Shown: positions 49,697-58,672, counted from the stretch's first letter. The stretch is 64,000 nt of DNA from Speluncibacter jeojiensis (GCF_029589495.1 NZ_JAAIVF010000007.1:244404-308403), one strand, 5' to 3'. The notes: generated by a model from the sequence alone, not told the origin. Program-made: numbers and translations.

Positions 49697-50659
49697 TTGA
49701 AGACGCTTGAACAGACTGTTGCGCAGCATCGGGAACAGTGGGCGGTACGCTCGCGCGCTCAGCAGCAGTTGGAGATCGAGAACAATGAGGCCGTCGCGCG
49801 ACTCTACGGACTCGAGGACGAAGTGCCCTCGCATGTTCCGCTCGAACGAGTGTCCCTCACCAACAACTCCGCGTTCCGGTGGCCGAACAAGACGCCCGAG
49901 GAGCGCGACGCACTGTTCACCGAGTCCGCCATCGTGGACCTCGTCTCGTATGCCATCGGCTGCATATTCGGTCGCTACAGCCTCGACGAGCCGGGACTGA
50001 TCCTTGCCGACCAAGGCGGGACGCTGCAGGACTACCTCGCGAGGATCCCCTCTCCCGCGTTCATGCCGGACGCCGACAATGTGATCCCGTTCGTCGACGA
50101 CGGGTGGTTCGAGGACGATGTCGTCGAAGGGTTTCGAAAGTTCCTGAAGGTCGCGTTCGGCGTGGAGCACTTCGAAGAGAACCTGCGGTTCGTGGAGGAG
50201 TCGCTGGGTGTGAAGACGCTGCGCGACTACTTCATCACCAAGTCGGGCAAGTCGAAGTTCTACGACGATCATCGGAAGCGCTACAAGAATCGCCCGATCT
50301 ACTGGATGTTCTCCAGCCCCAAGGGCTCGTTCAACGCGCTGATCTACCTGCACCGCTACACGCCGTCGACGGTCTCGACGGTGCTCAACGAGTACCTGCG
50401 CGAGTACGAGAACAAGCTGCAGAAGGCCCTTGAGCGGGCAGAGGTGGCCGCCGCCGGTGGGTCGTCCGCGAAGGACCAGAAGGAAGCCGACCGGCTGCGG
50501 AAAGTGCTGGCCGAACTGCGCGACTACGAGCACGACGTGCTCTACCCGCTCGCCACCCAGCAGGTACAGATCGACCTCGACGACGGCGTGAAGGTGAACT
50601 ACCCGAAGTTCTACCCGGCGGTGCAGAAGATCGCCGGCCTGGATGCCGGCGATGAGTGA
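49697..50659 (+). CDS. pglX: PglX C-terminal part as a separate frame
   Basis: A 320-residue protein matching the C-terminal region of BREX-1 PglX: helical linker (HREQWAVRSRAQQQLEIENN), then VARLYGLEDEVPSHVPLERV, VSYAIGCIFGRYSLDEPGLI, and a helical bundle with FITKSGKSKFYDDHRKRYKN and FNALIYLHRYTPSTVSTVLN. It starts at TTG with TAAGGA upstream and a stop codon just before that, so it can be translated alone but is not fused to the N-terminal part. It overlaps the next gene. Either PglX works here as two subunits or this is the 3' remnant of a gene split by the recombinase insert. Confidence 0.9.
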   Translation: MKTLEQTVAQHREQWAVRSRAQQQLEIENNEAVARLYGLEDEVPSHVPLERVSLTNNSAFRWPNKTPEERDALFTESAIVDLVSYAIGCIFGRYSLDEPGLILADQGGTLQDYLARIPSPAFMPDADNVIPFVDDGWFEDDVVEGFRKFLKVAFGVEHFEENLRFVEESLGVKTLRDYFITKSGKSKFYDDHRKRYKNRPIYWMFSSPKGSFNALIYLHRYTPSTVSTVLNEYLREYENKLQKALERAEVAAAGGSSAKDQKEADRLRKVLAELRDYEHDVLYPLATQQVQIDLDDGVKVNYPKFYPAVQKIAGLDAGDE

Positions 50660-51725
50660 CGGCGAAGCACCGGCGAGAGGTCGTATGGCTGAGCTGGAGC
50701 GGCTGGGCGAGTCGGGTGACCTGTTCGATCGAGTGTCCGAGCTGATCGACCGGACCCGCACAACGGTTGCCGCGCAAGCGAACTCGGCGCTGACCCTGAT
50801 GAACTGGCAGATCGGGCACCTCATCGACACCCAGGTCCTCGCCGAGCAGCGTGCCGAATACGCCCGGGAGACTGTCGTGGCGCTGTCACGACAATTGACG
50901 AAGCGCTACGGGCGCGGTTTCGACCGGGCCAACCTGTACCGGATGCGTCAGTTCGCCCAAGCCTTCCCCGACCGCGACATTGTCGCCACGCTGTCACGAC
51001 AATTGAGCTGGAGCCACTTCATCGCACTGATCGCGGTCGACCGCGACACCGCGCGCGACTTCTACATCCAGCAGGCCCTCGACGCCCGGCTCAGCGTCCG
51101 CGCGCTCCGAGAGCTGATCGGACGACAGGGATTCGAGCGTCGCGAGATCGCCAACGCGCAGACCCCTGGCGGATCAGCGGTGCCGCTGGACACATTCAGT
51201 GACCCGTACTTCCTCGACTTCCTCGGGCTCAAGGACAGCTACGCCGAACGCGACCTCGAAGACGCGCTCATCCGCGAGATGGAGGCATTCCTACTCGAAG
51301 TCGGTCACGGTTGGACCTTCGTCGCCCGTCAGAAGCGGATAGAGATCGACAACGACGACTTCTTCCTCGACCTGCTGTTCTACTCGCGCCCACTGCACCG
51401 GCTGATCGCGGTGGAACTCAAGATCGGCAAGTTCAAGGCCGCGCACGAAGGGCAGATGAAGCTCTACCTGAAGTGGCTCGACCGCTACGAGCGCCGCAGC
51501 GACGAAGAAGCACCGCTGGGTCTGATCCTGTGCACCGAGACCTCGCGGGAACAGATCGAACTTCTCGAGATGCACAAGGACGGCATCGTCGTGGCCGAGT
51601 ACTGGACCACACTGCCGCCCAAAGAAGAGCTGCAGCAGCGCATCACGCAGATCTACCGCGCTGCGAAAGAACGAGTCGCGCGTCGCGCACTCGGTCCGGC
51701 CCGCGACAGCGAGGACGCGGAATGA
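50652..51725 (+). CDS. DUF1016 (YhcG-type) PDDEXK nuclease-like protein
   Basis: A 357-residue protein. The N-terminal DUF1016 domain reads RTTVAAQANSALTLMNWQIG and RYGRGFDRANLYRMRQFAQA; the C-terminal nuclease-fold domain holds PYFLDFLGLKDSYAERDLED, IEIDNDDFFLDLLFYSRPLH (Asp) and LIAVELKIGKFKAAHEGQMK (E-x-K). Family members sit in many restriction and defence loci. Within BREX it may be an accessory effector. The start overlaps the pglX stop; another ATG at 50685 is possible. It overlaps pglZ by four bases. Confidence 0.87.
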   Translation: MSDGEAPARGRMAELERLGESGDLFDRVSELIDRTRTTVAAQANSALTLMNWQIGHLIDTQVLAEQRAEYARETVVALSRQLTKRYGRGFDRANLYRMRQFAQAFPDRDIVATLSRQLSWSHFIALIAVDRDTARDFYIQQALDARLSVRALRELIGRQGFERREIANAQTPGGSAVPLDTFSDPYFLDFLGLKDSYAERDLEDALIREMEAFLLEVGHGWTFVARQKRIEIDNDDFFLDLLFYSRPLHRLIAVELKIGKFKAAHEGQMKLYLKWLDRYERRSDEEAPLGLILCTETSREQIELLEMHKDGIVVAEYWTTLPPKEELQQRITQIYRAAKERVARRALGPARDSEDAE

Positions 51726-54226
51726 GTAAGACCCCCACGATCGCCGACCACCTCGCGGATCGCTTCGACTCCCGACGGATCGTCGTATGGCACGACCCCG
51801 ACGGCGGCTATGCGACCGAGCTCGACACGCTGGCGCCGGGTGACGTGACGGTGCTGCAGGTCGCCGACGACGAGTTCGCGATCAAGTACCGGGTGCTGCG
51901 CGTGGAACGGTCAGCGAAGTTCCTGATCTACCGCTCCGGCACTGTGCCGGAGGGCGTGGGGAACTGGCTGCTCGACATCGAGCTGGCCTACGGCCCGGTG
52001 TTCACCGCCGACCGTGGCGCGCTCATGCGGTCCGACCTCGGGCTCACCGCGCCGGGCTCCGAGGAATTAATCGCCCGGTACTCGTCCTTCTTCGACGACG
52101 CGAAGCTGGTGACACGACTCAAGGCGATGCCGCTGATCGGCGACGACGCGACGGTGGTGCAGGCGCAGATGTGTGCCGTGCTTCTGAACCAGAAGGAACA
52201 CAGTTTCTCCGAGCTCACCCGCACGCTGCTGATGCAGCACGCCGACGGCGACACCACCGGATTCGATGCGCTCGCCTCCCACGGCCTCGCGGACTTCTAC
52301 TGGGCCGGCGCCTCCGGTATCTACGGGTTCACGTCGCAGGCTCCGACGGTGGCGGGGCTGGTGCTGTGGATGTTCCAGCGTGCCGTCGGCGGGTTCGACG
52401 TCAGTGAGTCGAACAAGGTGCGGAACCTGGCGCTCGACTTCCGCGGCTTCCGCGACTCCAAGCGCAGCAGCGGGGCAATGAAGACGCTGGCGCGCACCGT
52501 CGAGCGCCACCTCGACTACGCCGATCACGTCGGTGAGATCGCGTGGGAAGCGCTGAAGGAAACCGACGTGTTCGACGCCAGTGAGCGGGAAGTGATCCGG
52601 CGTCTCGTCGAAGGGATCAGCGCGAAAACGATGTCGTACCGCGACATCGCCGATGCAATCAGCACCAGGCGCCGCGACAGCTTCTGGTTCGACGACTACG
52701 CGACCCTGTACGAGGGGCTGAGCGCGGCGGCTGAACTGATTCCGGCGATCCGGAATGCTGTGCTTCACGTAACCAGCTTCGGCGAGGGCCTGACCCGGTA
52801 TCGCGACGAGTGGTTCCGCATCGACCAGCGCTACCGACAGTTCACCCAGGCCTACCTGACGGCCGAGTTCAAGCAGCCGATCGAGGCACTTGCCGAGCTT
52901 GTCGAGAATGCCTACGTCACCGATTACCTTGCCCCACTCGGGGTGGCGTGGCAGCAGCAGATCGATACGGTCAGCCAGTGGCACACTGCCGGCCTGACCT
53001 CGCAAACATCGTTCTACGACCACTACGTGGCCCCGACTCTCACGGGCCGCAAGAAGGCCGTCGTGATCGTCTCCGACGCACTCCGCTACGAAGTGGCCGA
53101 AGAACTGAGTACCAGGATCCGCGGTGAGAACAAATTCTCCGCCTCGATCGACGCCACGCTCGGTGTGCTGCCGTCGTACACGCAACTCGGGATGGCAGCA
53201 CTGCTCCCGCACACCACGTTGGCACATTCACCAGAAGGCGACGTGGTGCTGGTTGACGGCCAGAAGTCCGACGGAACCTCGAACCGCGGCAAGATTCTCG
53301 GTGCAGTGGGTGGCGCCGCGATCCAGTCGACAGACTTCATGGAGATGAAGCCAGTCGATCGTCGCGACCTGTACTCGTCGAATCAGGTGCTGTACGTCTA
53401 CCACGACACGATCGACGCGACCGGCGACAAAGCAGTCTCCGAGCACAGAACATTCACGGCGGCAGCGGACGCGGTCCGTGAGCTGATCGACATCGTCAAG
53501 AAGCTCGCGAGCGCGAACGCGACGAACATCATCGTCACTGCCGATCACGGGTTCCTCTACCAGCGCTCCAAGCTGGCCGAGCAGTTCAACCTGACGGTGA
53601 AGCCGCAGGGCGAACAGATCGTAAAGTCGAAGCGCCGCTACGTACTGGGGCGAGGCTTGAAGAAAAACGCAGCGTTCACGACCTTCCAGCCCGATCAACT
53701 GGGACTGTCAGGCGATCTGGAAGTGCAGATCCCGAACTCGATCCAGCGGATCGTGCAACCCGGAGCCGGATACCAGTTCGTGCACGGCGGTGCGTCGCTG
53801 CAGGAGGTGGTGGTGCCGGTGATCCAGATCAACAAGAGCCGCAGTGACACGGTGGAGCCGGTGAACGTCGACATCCACCCCGAGTCGGATCGGATCACGA
53901 CCGGGCAGATCGTCGTCAAGCTGTACCAATCGGCCAAGGTGGAGCCGCACAAACCTGCGCGGCGTCTGCGTGCCGGCCTTTACTTCGGTGACACGCTGAT
54001 CTCCGACGAGCAGGAGATGACCTTCGACTCGAGCAGCGATGCGGGGCGCGACCGATTCCAAAGCGTCACACTGCTTCTCAGCAAGGCTGCGGACGAGGCC
54101 AACAACCACAGCGTGGAGTTCCGGCTCTCGGAGCCCATCGAGGGCACCGACCAGTGGAAGAAGTACAAGAGCGCGCCGTACACGATCAAACGTGCCTTCG
54201 CCAGCGACGACGGATGGGATTTCTGA
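51722..54226 (+). CDS. pglZ: BREX phosphatase-fold protein PglZ
   Basis: An 834-residue PglZ of the BREX-1 type, starting MSKTPTIADHLADRFDSRRI at an ATG overlapping the previous stop. The N-terminal half is a helical region; the alkaline-phosphatase-type core includes KAVVIVSDALRYEVAEEL (metal-binding Asp, about residue 452) and TNIIVTADHGFLYQ (about residue 605). PglZ is an essential BREX core protein; nuclease or phosphodiesterase activity has been proposed. It is intact. Confidence 0.95.
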   Translation: MSKTPTIADHLADRFDSRRIVVWHDPDGGYATELDTLAPGDVTVLQVADDEFAIKYRVLRVERSAKFLIYRSGTVPEGVGNWLLDIELAYGPVFTADRGALMRSDLGLTAPGSEELIARYSSFFDDAKLVTRLKAMPLIGDDATVVQAQMCAVLLNQKEHSFSELTRTLLMQHADGDTTGFDALASHGLADFYWAGASGIYGFTSQAPTVAGLVLWMFQRAVGGFDVSESNKVRNLALDFRGFRDSKRSSGAMKTLARTVERHLDYADHVGEIAWEALKETDVFDASEREVIRRLVEGISAKTMSYRDIADAISTRRRDSFWFDDYATLYEGLSAAAELIPAIRNAVLHVTSFGEGLTRYRDEWFRIDQRYRQFTQAYLTAEFKQPIEALAELVENAYVTDYLAPLGVAWQQQIDTVSQWHTAGLTSQTSFYDHYVAPTLTGRKKAVVIVSDALRYEVAEELSTRIRGENKFSASIDATLGVLPSYTQLGMAALLPHTTLAHSPEGDVVLVDGQKSDGTSNRGKILGAVGGAAIQSTDFMEMKPVDRRDLYSSNQVLYVYHDTIDATGDKAVSEHRTFTAAADAVRELIDIVKKLASANATNIIVTADHGFLYQRSKLAEQFNLTVKPQGEQIVKSKRRYVLGRGLKKNAAFTTFQPDQLGLSGDLEVQIPNSIQRIVQPGAGYQFVHGGASLQEVVVPVIQINKSRSDTVEPVNVDIHPESDRITTGQIVVKLYQSAKVEPHKPARRLRAGLYFGDTLISDEQEMTFDSSSDAGRDRFQSVTLLLSKAADEANNHSVEFRLSEPIEGTDQWKKYKSAPYTIKRAFASDDGWDF

Positions 54227-56373
54227 TGAGCGACCACATCGACCTGACCGAGGCGGTCCTCATCGAGCAGACAGTCGACGATGGCCCTGAGGACGCCGTG
54301 GCGGAGCCGACCGCATTGGACCGCAAGATCAACGCGCACTTCCCGGGAGCGGTGGTGCGCAAGGATCTGGTCAAGGCCGTCAAAGGCAACGCGATCGTGC
54401 CGTCCTACGTACTGGAGTACTTGCTCGGGCAGTTCGCCGCGACCGACGACGAGGCGACGATCCAGGAGGGCATCGAGAAGGTACGCCGGATCCTCGCCGA
54501 GCACTATGTGCACCGCAACGAGTCGGAGCTGGTGAAGTCGAAGATCCGCGAGAAAGGACGCTTCCGGATCATCGACCGGGTCAGCGTGACGCTGAACGAG
54601 AAGGACGACGTGTATCAGGCGTCCTTCGCGAACCTCGGCATCAGCGGGGTGCTTGTGGAGCCGAACACCGTGACCGCGAACCAGAAACTGCTGGTGGGCG
54701 GCGTGTGGTGCCTGTGCGACATCGAGTACTTCCACACCGACGACTCCCGCGTCGTGCCCTGGATTCTGGGCCGATTGCAGCCGATCCAGATGTCGAGTTT
54801 CGACTACGCCGGCTATCTCGAGGCCCGGGCCTCGTTCACCACCGACGAATGGATCGACCTGCTGATCCAGTCGATCGGGTTCAACCCCGAGATGTTCGGC
54901 CGACGCGCGAAGCTGCTTCAGCTGACCCGGCTGATCCCGTTCGTGGAACGCAACTACAACCTCGTCGAACTGGGTCCGAAGGGCACCGGCAAATCGCACA
55001 TCTACTCCGAGTTCTCGCCCCACGGCATGCTGATCTCCGGCGGCGAGATCACCGTGCCGAAACTGTTCGTGAACAACGCCAACGGGAAGATCGGTCTCGT
55101 CGGCTACTGGGACGTCGTCGCGTTCGACGAGTTCGCGGGCAAGAAGAAGCGCACCGACAAGGCGCTGGTCGACATCATGAAGAACTACATGGCGAACAAG
55201 TCCTTCTCCCGCGGTGTCGAGACGCTCGGCGCGGAGGCGTCGATGGTATTCGTCGGCAACACCTCGCACACCGTGCCGTACATGCTCAAACACTCCGATC
55301 TCTTCGACGAGCTCCCCGAGAGCTACCACGACTCGGCCTACCTCGACCGGCTGCACTTCTACATTCCCGGCTGGGAGATCGACACGATTCGCGGCGAGAT
55401 GTTCTCCAGTGGTTACGGTTTCGTCGTCGACTACATTGCCGAGGTCCTCAAGTCGATGCGGAACCTCGACTACTCCGACCGTTACCAGCGGTACTTCACG
55501 CTCGGCTCGGACATCTCCACCCGCGACCGCGACGGTATCCACAAGACCTTCTCTGGCCTGATGAAGCTGCTCTACCCGCACGAGCAGGCAAGCGCTACGG
55601 AGATCGAGGAGATCTTGCGCTTCGCGATCGAGGGCCGCAAGCGCGTCAAGGACCAGATCCTGCGCCTGGACGCGACCATGGCTGAGGTGAAGTTCGGCTA
55701 CCGGTCGCTCGCTGGCGAGTGGACGGCCGTCACCACACTGGAGGAGGACGAGTACCCCGCGCATTATCACCATGGTCGCCGCGGCGCCGCGGGCGATGGT
55801 GAGGAATCCGCCGATCCGGTTGGCCCCACGCTGGGTGCGGCCGGCCCGGGGACAGCGATTGTCCCGGCCCCGGCGAAAGAGGAGCTGTTCGAGGGGCAGC
55901 GGGACTTCGTCGAAAATCAGCGCGGCATCTCCTTCGAGACCCTCCTCATGCCGTACCTGCGAGGTGCGAGCGAGATCGAGTTGCATGACCCGTACATCCG
56001 GATGAGCCATCAGGGTCGGAACCTTGTCGAGTTGCTGGCCCTGATCGCTTCGGCCAAAGACCCCGCCGACGAGGTGACGTTCAAGTTGTTCACCGTGCTC
56101 GATACCGACCTCGACTACCAGCAGAAGCAGTTGCAGATGCTTGGTCAGATCATTCAGGGAGCTGACCAACAGGGCATCAAGGTCGAGGTGGCCAAGGACC
56201 CTGGCGGTCACGATCGCTGGATCCGCACGGACAACGGATGGCGAATCAACCTCGGTCGCGGCCTCGATATCTTTCAGAAGCAAGAAGGTGGCTGGTTCGA
56301 CTTCGGCAGCACGCGCCAGGAATTCCGCCAGGTGCGGGCATTCGGCGTGACGTACATCCGGGAAGCGAAATGA
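54226..56373 (+). CDS. brxL: BREX Lon-like protein BrxL
   Basis: A 715-residue AAA+ protein, last gene of the operon. The N-terminal DNA-binding part has DRKINAHFPGAVVRKDLVKA; Walker A is GPKGTGKSHIYSEF (about residue 250); VVAFDEFAGKKKR is the Walker B; an ENxTSHTV-like sensor follows. The C-terminal quarter, after a Gly/Ala-rich linker, has the Lon-like or PLD-like strand pattern. BrxL is needed for phage restriction in type 1 BREX and forms rings on DNA. Presence of BrxL instead of PglW/BrxHI types this locus as BREX type 1. Confidence 0.95.
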   Translation: MSDHIDLTEAVLIEQTVDDGPEDAVAEPTALDRKINAHFPGAVVRKDLVKAVKGNAIVPSYVLEYLLGQFAATDDEATIQEGIEKVRRILAEHYVHRNESELVKSKIREKGRFRIIDRVSVTLNEKDDVYQASFANLGISGVLVEPNTVTANQKLLVGGVWCLCDIEYFHTDDSRVVPWILGRLQPIQMSSFDYAGYLEARASFTTDEWIDLLIQSIGFNPEMFGRRAKLLQLTRLIPFVERNYNLVELGPKGTGKSHIYSEFSPHGMLISGGEITVPKLFVNNANGKIGLVGYWDVVAFDEFAGKKKRTDKALVDIMKNYMANKSFSRGVETLGAEASMVFVGNTSHTVPYMLKHSDLFDELPESYHDSAYLDRLHFYIPGWEIDTIRGEMFSSGYGFVVDYIAEVLKSMRNLDYSDRYQRYFTLGSDISTRDRDGIHKTFSGLMKLLYPHEQASATEIEEILRFAIEGRKRVKDQILRLDATMAEVKFGYRSLAGEWTAVTTLEEDEYPAHYHHGRRGAAGDGEESADPVGPTLGAAGPGTAIVPAPAKEELFEGQRDFVENQRGISFETLLMPYLRGASEIELHDPYIRMSHQGRNLVELLALIASAKDPADEVTFKLFTVLDTDLDYQQKQLQMLGQIIQGADQQGIKVEVAKDPGGHDRWIRTDNGWRINLGRGLDIFQKQEGGWFDFGSTRQEFRQVRAFGVTYIREAK

Positions 56374-56562
56374 TGGTGGACGTCGGCGGATGTGGGTCCG
56401 TCGGCCTCGCCCCTGCTAACTCTGAAGAGCCGGAATGCTCCGTCCGGCTAGGGGAATGCGATTTTCACCCTTGAGGACAGGACCTGATTTCGCGTTCCGG
56501 ACAGGGCGACCAAATGAATGTCGCGGACCGCGGCGGTCGACCGTTGCGGTCCGTACCGTGAC
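56374..56562. other. Intergenic region between convergent brxL and kinase genes
   Basis: About 190 bases without a gene. It includes GC hairpins (for example CGGACCG with CGGTCCG around 56525-56556) and a CCGGA/TCCGG pair near 56430-56450, which could be terminators for the two converging genes. Confidence 0.4.
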
Positions 56563-57612
56563 TCAGAGACTTGCCGTCAGCTGCTGCAGTGTTACAGCCA
56601 GCCTGCCAGGCGTGACGTAGATGTCCGGTCTTCCGGGAACCTGGCGCCCGCTTTCAGCCATCCGGGCGCTGACCTCGATCGAGCGCTTGTCGATCTGAGT
56701 GCAACAGACCTGGACTTCCTTTTTTGCACCGTGGCTCGCTCCAAAGATGCAGTGCAGGTGTCCATCATGCGCCATGCGGTGCCAGTCTCTACTGCCCTGG
56801 ACAGCGCCCACGAAGGCATTGCCGAACTCCGTGGCGTTCGCATGGCGCTTTCTCGGGTCGCTGTTGAGTGACTTCCGTACCACCGTTCCGACTGCTCGAG
56901 ACACGTGCGGGGCGATTGCCCGGAGTTCGCGGATCGAACCAGCTAGAATCCGATCGCGCTGCTTCTGCTTCGAGGTCCGGTGGTCGATCGGGTACTCGCC
57001 GCTTAGGAGGTAGAACGCCGTAGCCGCGAGCGAATAGACATCGGTCGCTGGCGTGCACCTGCCGCCTTCTTGTATCACCTCAGGGGCCACCGTGCAGAAG
57101 GTTCCATTCGGAGGTGCTGTTCCTTCGTCATCGAGGAAGTGGCAGAAGCCCAGGTCGCCCATAACTGCGTGATCGTCCTGTATCAGGACGTTGCCAGGCT
57201 TGACGTCACGGTGGACCATGCCGGCCCGATGGATGCGATCGAGTCCGGAGGCAATCTGTTGCACCAGGTGAGCCGCCGCCGAAGCTCGCAGACCGTTCGG
57301 TTCGGCGAGTCCTGCGAGATCGCCACCACTCATGACGGGAGTGACGATGAACCGGATGTCGCTGTTGATCACGACATCGGCATTCACCACTTGGAGCAGG
57401 AATCTGGACTTGAGCTGTTCGAGCAGCTGGGCCTCTTGCCAGGGTCCTGTCGCGCCCTCGTCCGACGGGTTGAGCAGTTTGACTGCGACGCGAGCGTCGA
57501 GGTGCCGGTCGTGTGCCTCATATACCGAGCCGCCAGCCCCGCCCCCGAGGCTGTTGATCAGCTCGTAGCGGTCGTTGATCGTCGTCCCAGCGGGAAGCTC
57601 CGACAGATTCAC
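56563..57612 (-). CDS. Serine/threonine protein kinase with C-terminal extension
   Basis: A 349-residue soluble kinase from a GTG start. Gly-rich loop LGGGAGGSVYEAHD (residues 22-35), Lys45 in VAVKLL, catalytic HRDVKPGN (134-141), DLG instead of DFG at 153-155, and an APEV turn. No membrane segment, unlike most actinobacterial Pkn proteins. About 75 residues after the kinase domain (GHLHCIFGASHGAKKEVQVC, ending QQLTASL) match nothing I recognise. The start is 24 bases from a divergent gene, so the two share a promoter region. Confidence 0.88.
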   Translation of the reverse strand: MNLSELPAGTTINDRYELINSLGGGAGGSVYEAHDRHLDARVAVKLLNPSDEGATGPWQEAQLLEQLKSRFLLQVVNADVVINSDIRFIVTPVMSGGDLAGLAEPNGLRASAAAHLVQQIASGLDRIHRAGMVHRDVKPGNVLIQDDHAVMGDLGFCHFLDDEGTAPPNGTFCTVAPEVIQEGGRCTPATDVYSLAATAFYLLSGEYPIDHRTSKQKQRDRILAGSIRELRAIAPHVSRAVGTVVRKSLNSDPRKRHANATEFGNAFVGAVQGSRDWHRMAHDGHLHCIFGASHGAKKEVQVCCTQIDKRSIEVSARMAESGRQVPGRPDIYVTPGRLAVTLQQLTASL

Positions 57613-57636
57613 ACGTTGAAGGCTAAGGTTTCGCGC

Positions 57637-58086
57637 ATGCGTGCGCTAGGAATCGCCGTGGATCCGGCGGCCGGCAGCCCGAAGGTCTACGTCGCGACCG
57701 TCGAGCTTCAACCGTCTGGCCCGGTCCTCGTCGACTGTTTCATCATCAAGACGACAGAAACTGAGCCCGGAGCGCAGGCGGTCAATCTTGCTCGGCTTCT
57801 CCAAGGACGGCTTCCTGCGCTGTCGTTCGGGGCTGCCGCGCTCAAGACTGCGGGGGCATCACCAGTCGCGCGCAGGAGTCGAGCCACGTTCCAGCGGGCC
57901 CACGCCGAGGGCGCTCTCCTTTTCGTGCTGAATGAGGTTCCGCATGTCCGGGTGGAGGCCAAGGATGCCCAAGGACTCGCGACGCTCGCGGGGAAGAAGA
58001 AGGACGAACTGGAGGCGGCGGCAGTGGAGTTATCTGTGAGCAAGTACCGCGACGCGGTCTATGCTGCCCTGGCTCTGTTGCCGTAG
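57637..58086 (+). CDS. RuvC/RNase-H-fold-like protein of unknown function
   Basis: A 149-residue protein starting MRALGIAVDPAAGSPKVYVA, the first strand of a RuvC-like fold with an acidic residue. The later region FQRAHAEGALLFVLNEVPHV followed by GLATLAGKKKDELEAAAVEL and YRDAVYAALALLP resembles the K-G-K and DAaDALA ends of RuvC-type nucleases. The usual central Glu is not evident, so activity may be altered. Divergent from the kinase, convergent with and overlapping the next gene by 57 bases. Confidence 0.6.
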   Translation: MRALGIAVDPAAGSPKVYVATVELQPSGPVLVDCFIIKTTETEPGAQAVNLARLLQGRLPALSFGAAALKTAGASPVARRSRATFQRAHAEGALLFVLNEVPHVRVEAKDAQGLATLAGKKKDELEAAAVELSVSKYRDAVYAALALLP

Positions 58087-58479
58087 TGGGGGCCGTTTGG
58101 GTTCGACGCGGACATGATCGAGCCCAGCGACGCGGGTCTCAACACCCGAATCGACTAGCGGGTTGAGTACGATGCCGACGAGCCGTGACTCGTTGCCACG
58201 GTCCCGAAGACGTCGAGCCGCGCGGGCGAGCATGGTTCCGCTCGCGTAGTTCACGTCGAAGACGATCGACGGGCCGCTACTGTCCCCGTGAATCGTCGGT
58301 GCCAGCATCATCGCGGCCCCGAGCACGCGCTCTGCCTGGGGGCTGGCGGCCACTACACCGAAGCCTTCATATTCCGACGCCGCGCGCACGAGAGCTTCGG
58401 CCGAGCGCCGCAGATGGTCGGCCGCGTCGTTTTGGCGAACGACCGCTGAGCCGCGGTTCATGATGCTGACTAGGTCCAC
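58030..58479 (-). CDS. Phosphoribosyltransferase-like protein
   Basis: A 149-residue protein from a GTG with AGGAG seven bases upstream. The segment SIVFDVNYASGTMLARAARR followed by LVGIVLNPLVDSG resembles the PRPP-loop strand and helix of type I phosphoribosyltransferases, with one of the two family acidic residues replaced. The part before it (FGVVAASPQAERVLGAAMML) fits the fold's PPi-loop region. No known substrate. It overlaps the converging RuvC-like gene at the 3' end. Confidence 0.55.
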   Translation of the reverse strand: MDLVSIMNRGSAVVRQNDAADHLRRSAEALVRAASEYEGFGVVAASPQAERVLGAAMMLAPTIHGDSSGPSIVFDVNYASGTMLARAARRLRDRGNESRLVGIVLNPLVDSGVETRVAGLDHVRVEPKRPPLRQQSQGSIDRVAVLAHR

Positions 58480-58672
58480 AGCACTCTCCTTTCGGTCCCG
58501 CCCGCAACGATGCCGGGTCGTGCGACATTAGCGCGTCGGGCGTCGGGCGTCTTGGAAGCGGTGGAGATTCATCCAGCCATTCGTCGTGTGCGGTCGCAGG
58601 CTCGCGGGCATCCCCGAGGTAGCTGCATGGGCGTCGCCAGTGCTGCTGGCTGCGGTATACCCGCAACGAGCC
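58480..58672. other. Intergenic region, nothing evident
   Basis: About 190 bases between two minus-strand genes. It must carry the promoter of the phosphoribosyltransferase-like gene, but no clear elements are seen. Confidence 0.4.

Noticed and set aside
51311..51721. N-terminal extension of the pglZ frame
   Set aside because: It overlaps the DUF1016 gene in another frame, is Arg-rich, and the ATG overlapping the DUF1016 stop gives the normal PglZ N-terminus.
53980..56283. 767-codon minus-strand frame opposite brxL
   Set aside because: Antisense to an intact BrxL with clear Walker motifs; no domain in the antisense product.
57070..57636. N-terminal extension of the RuvC-like frame across the kinase start
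   Set aside because: This stretch is antisense to the kinase domain, and the fold's first strand begins at the ATG at 57637.
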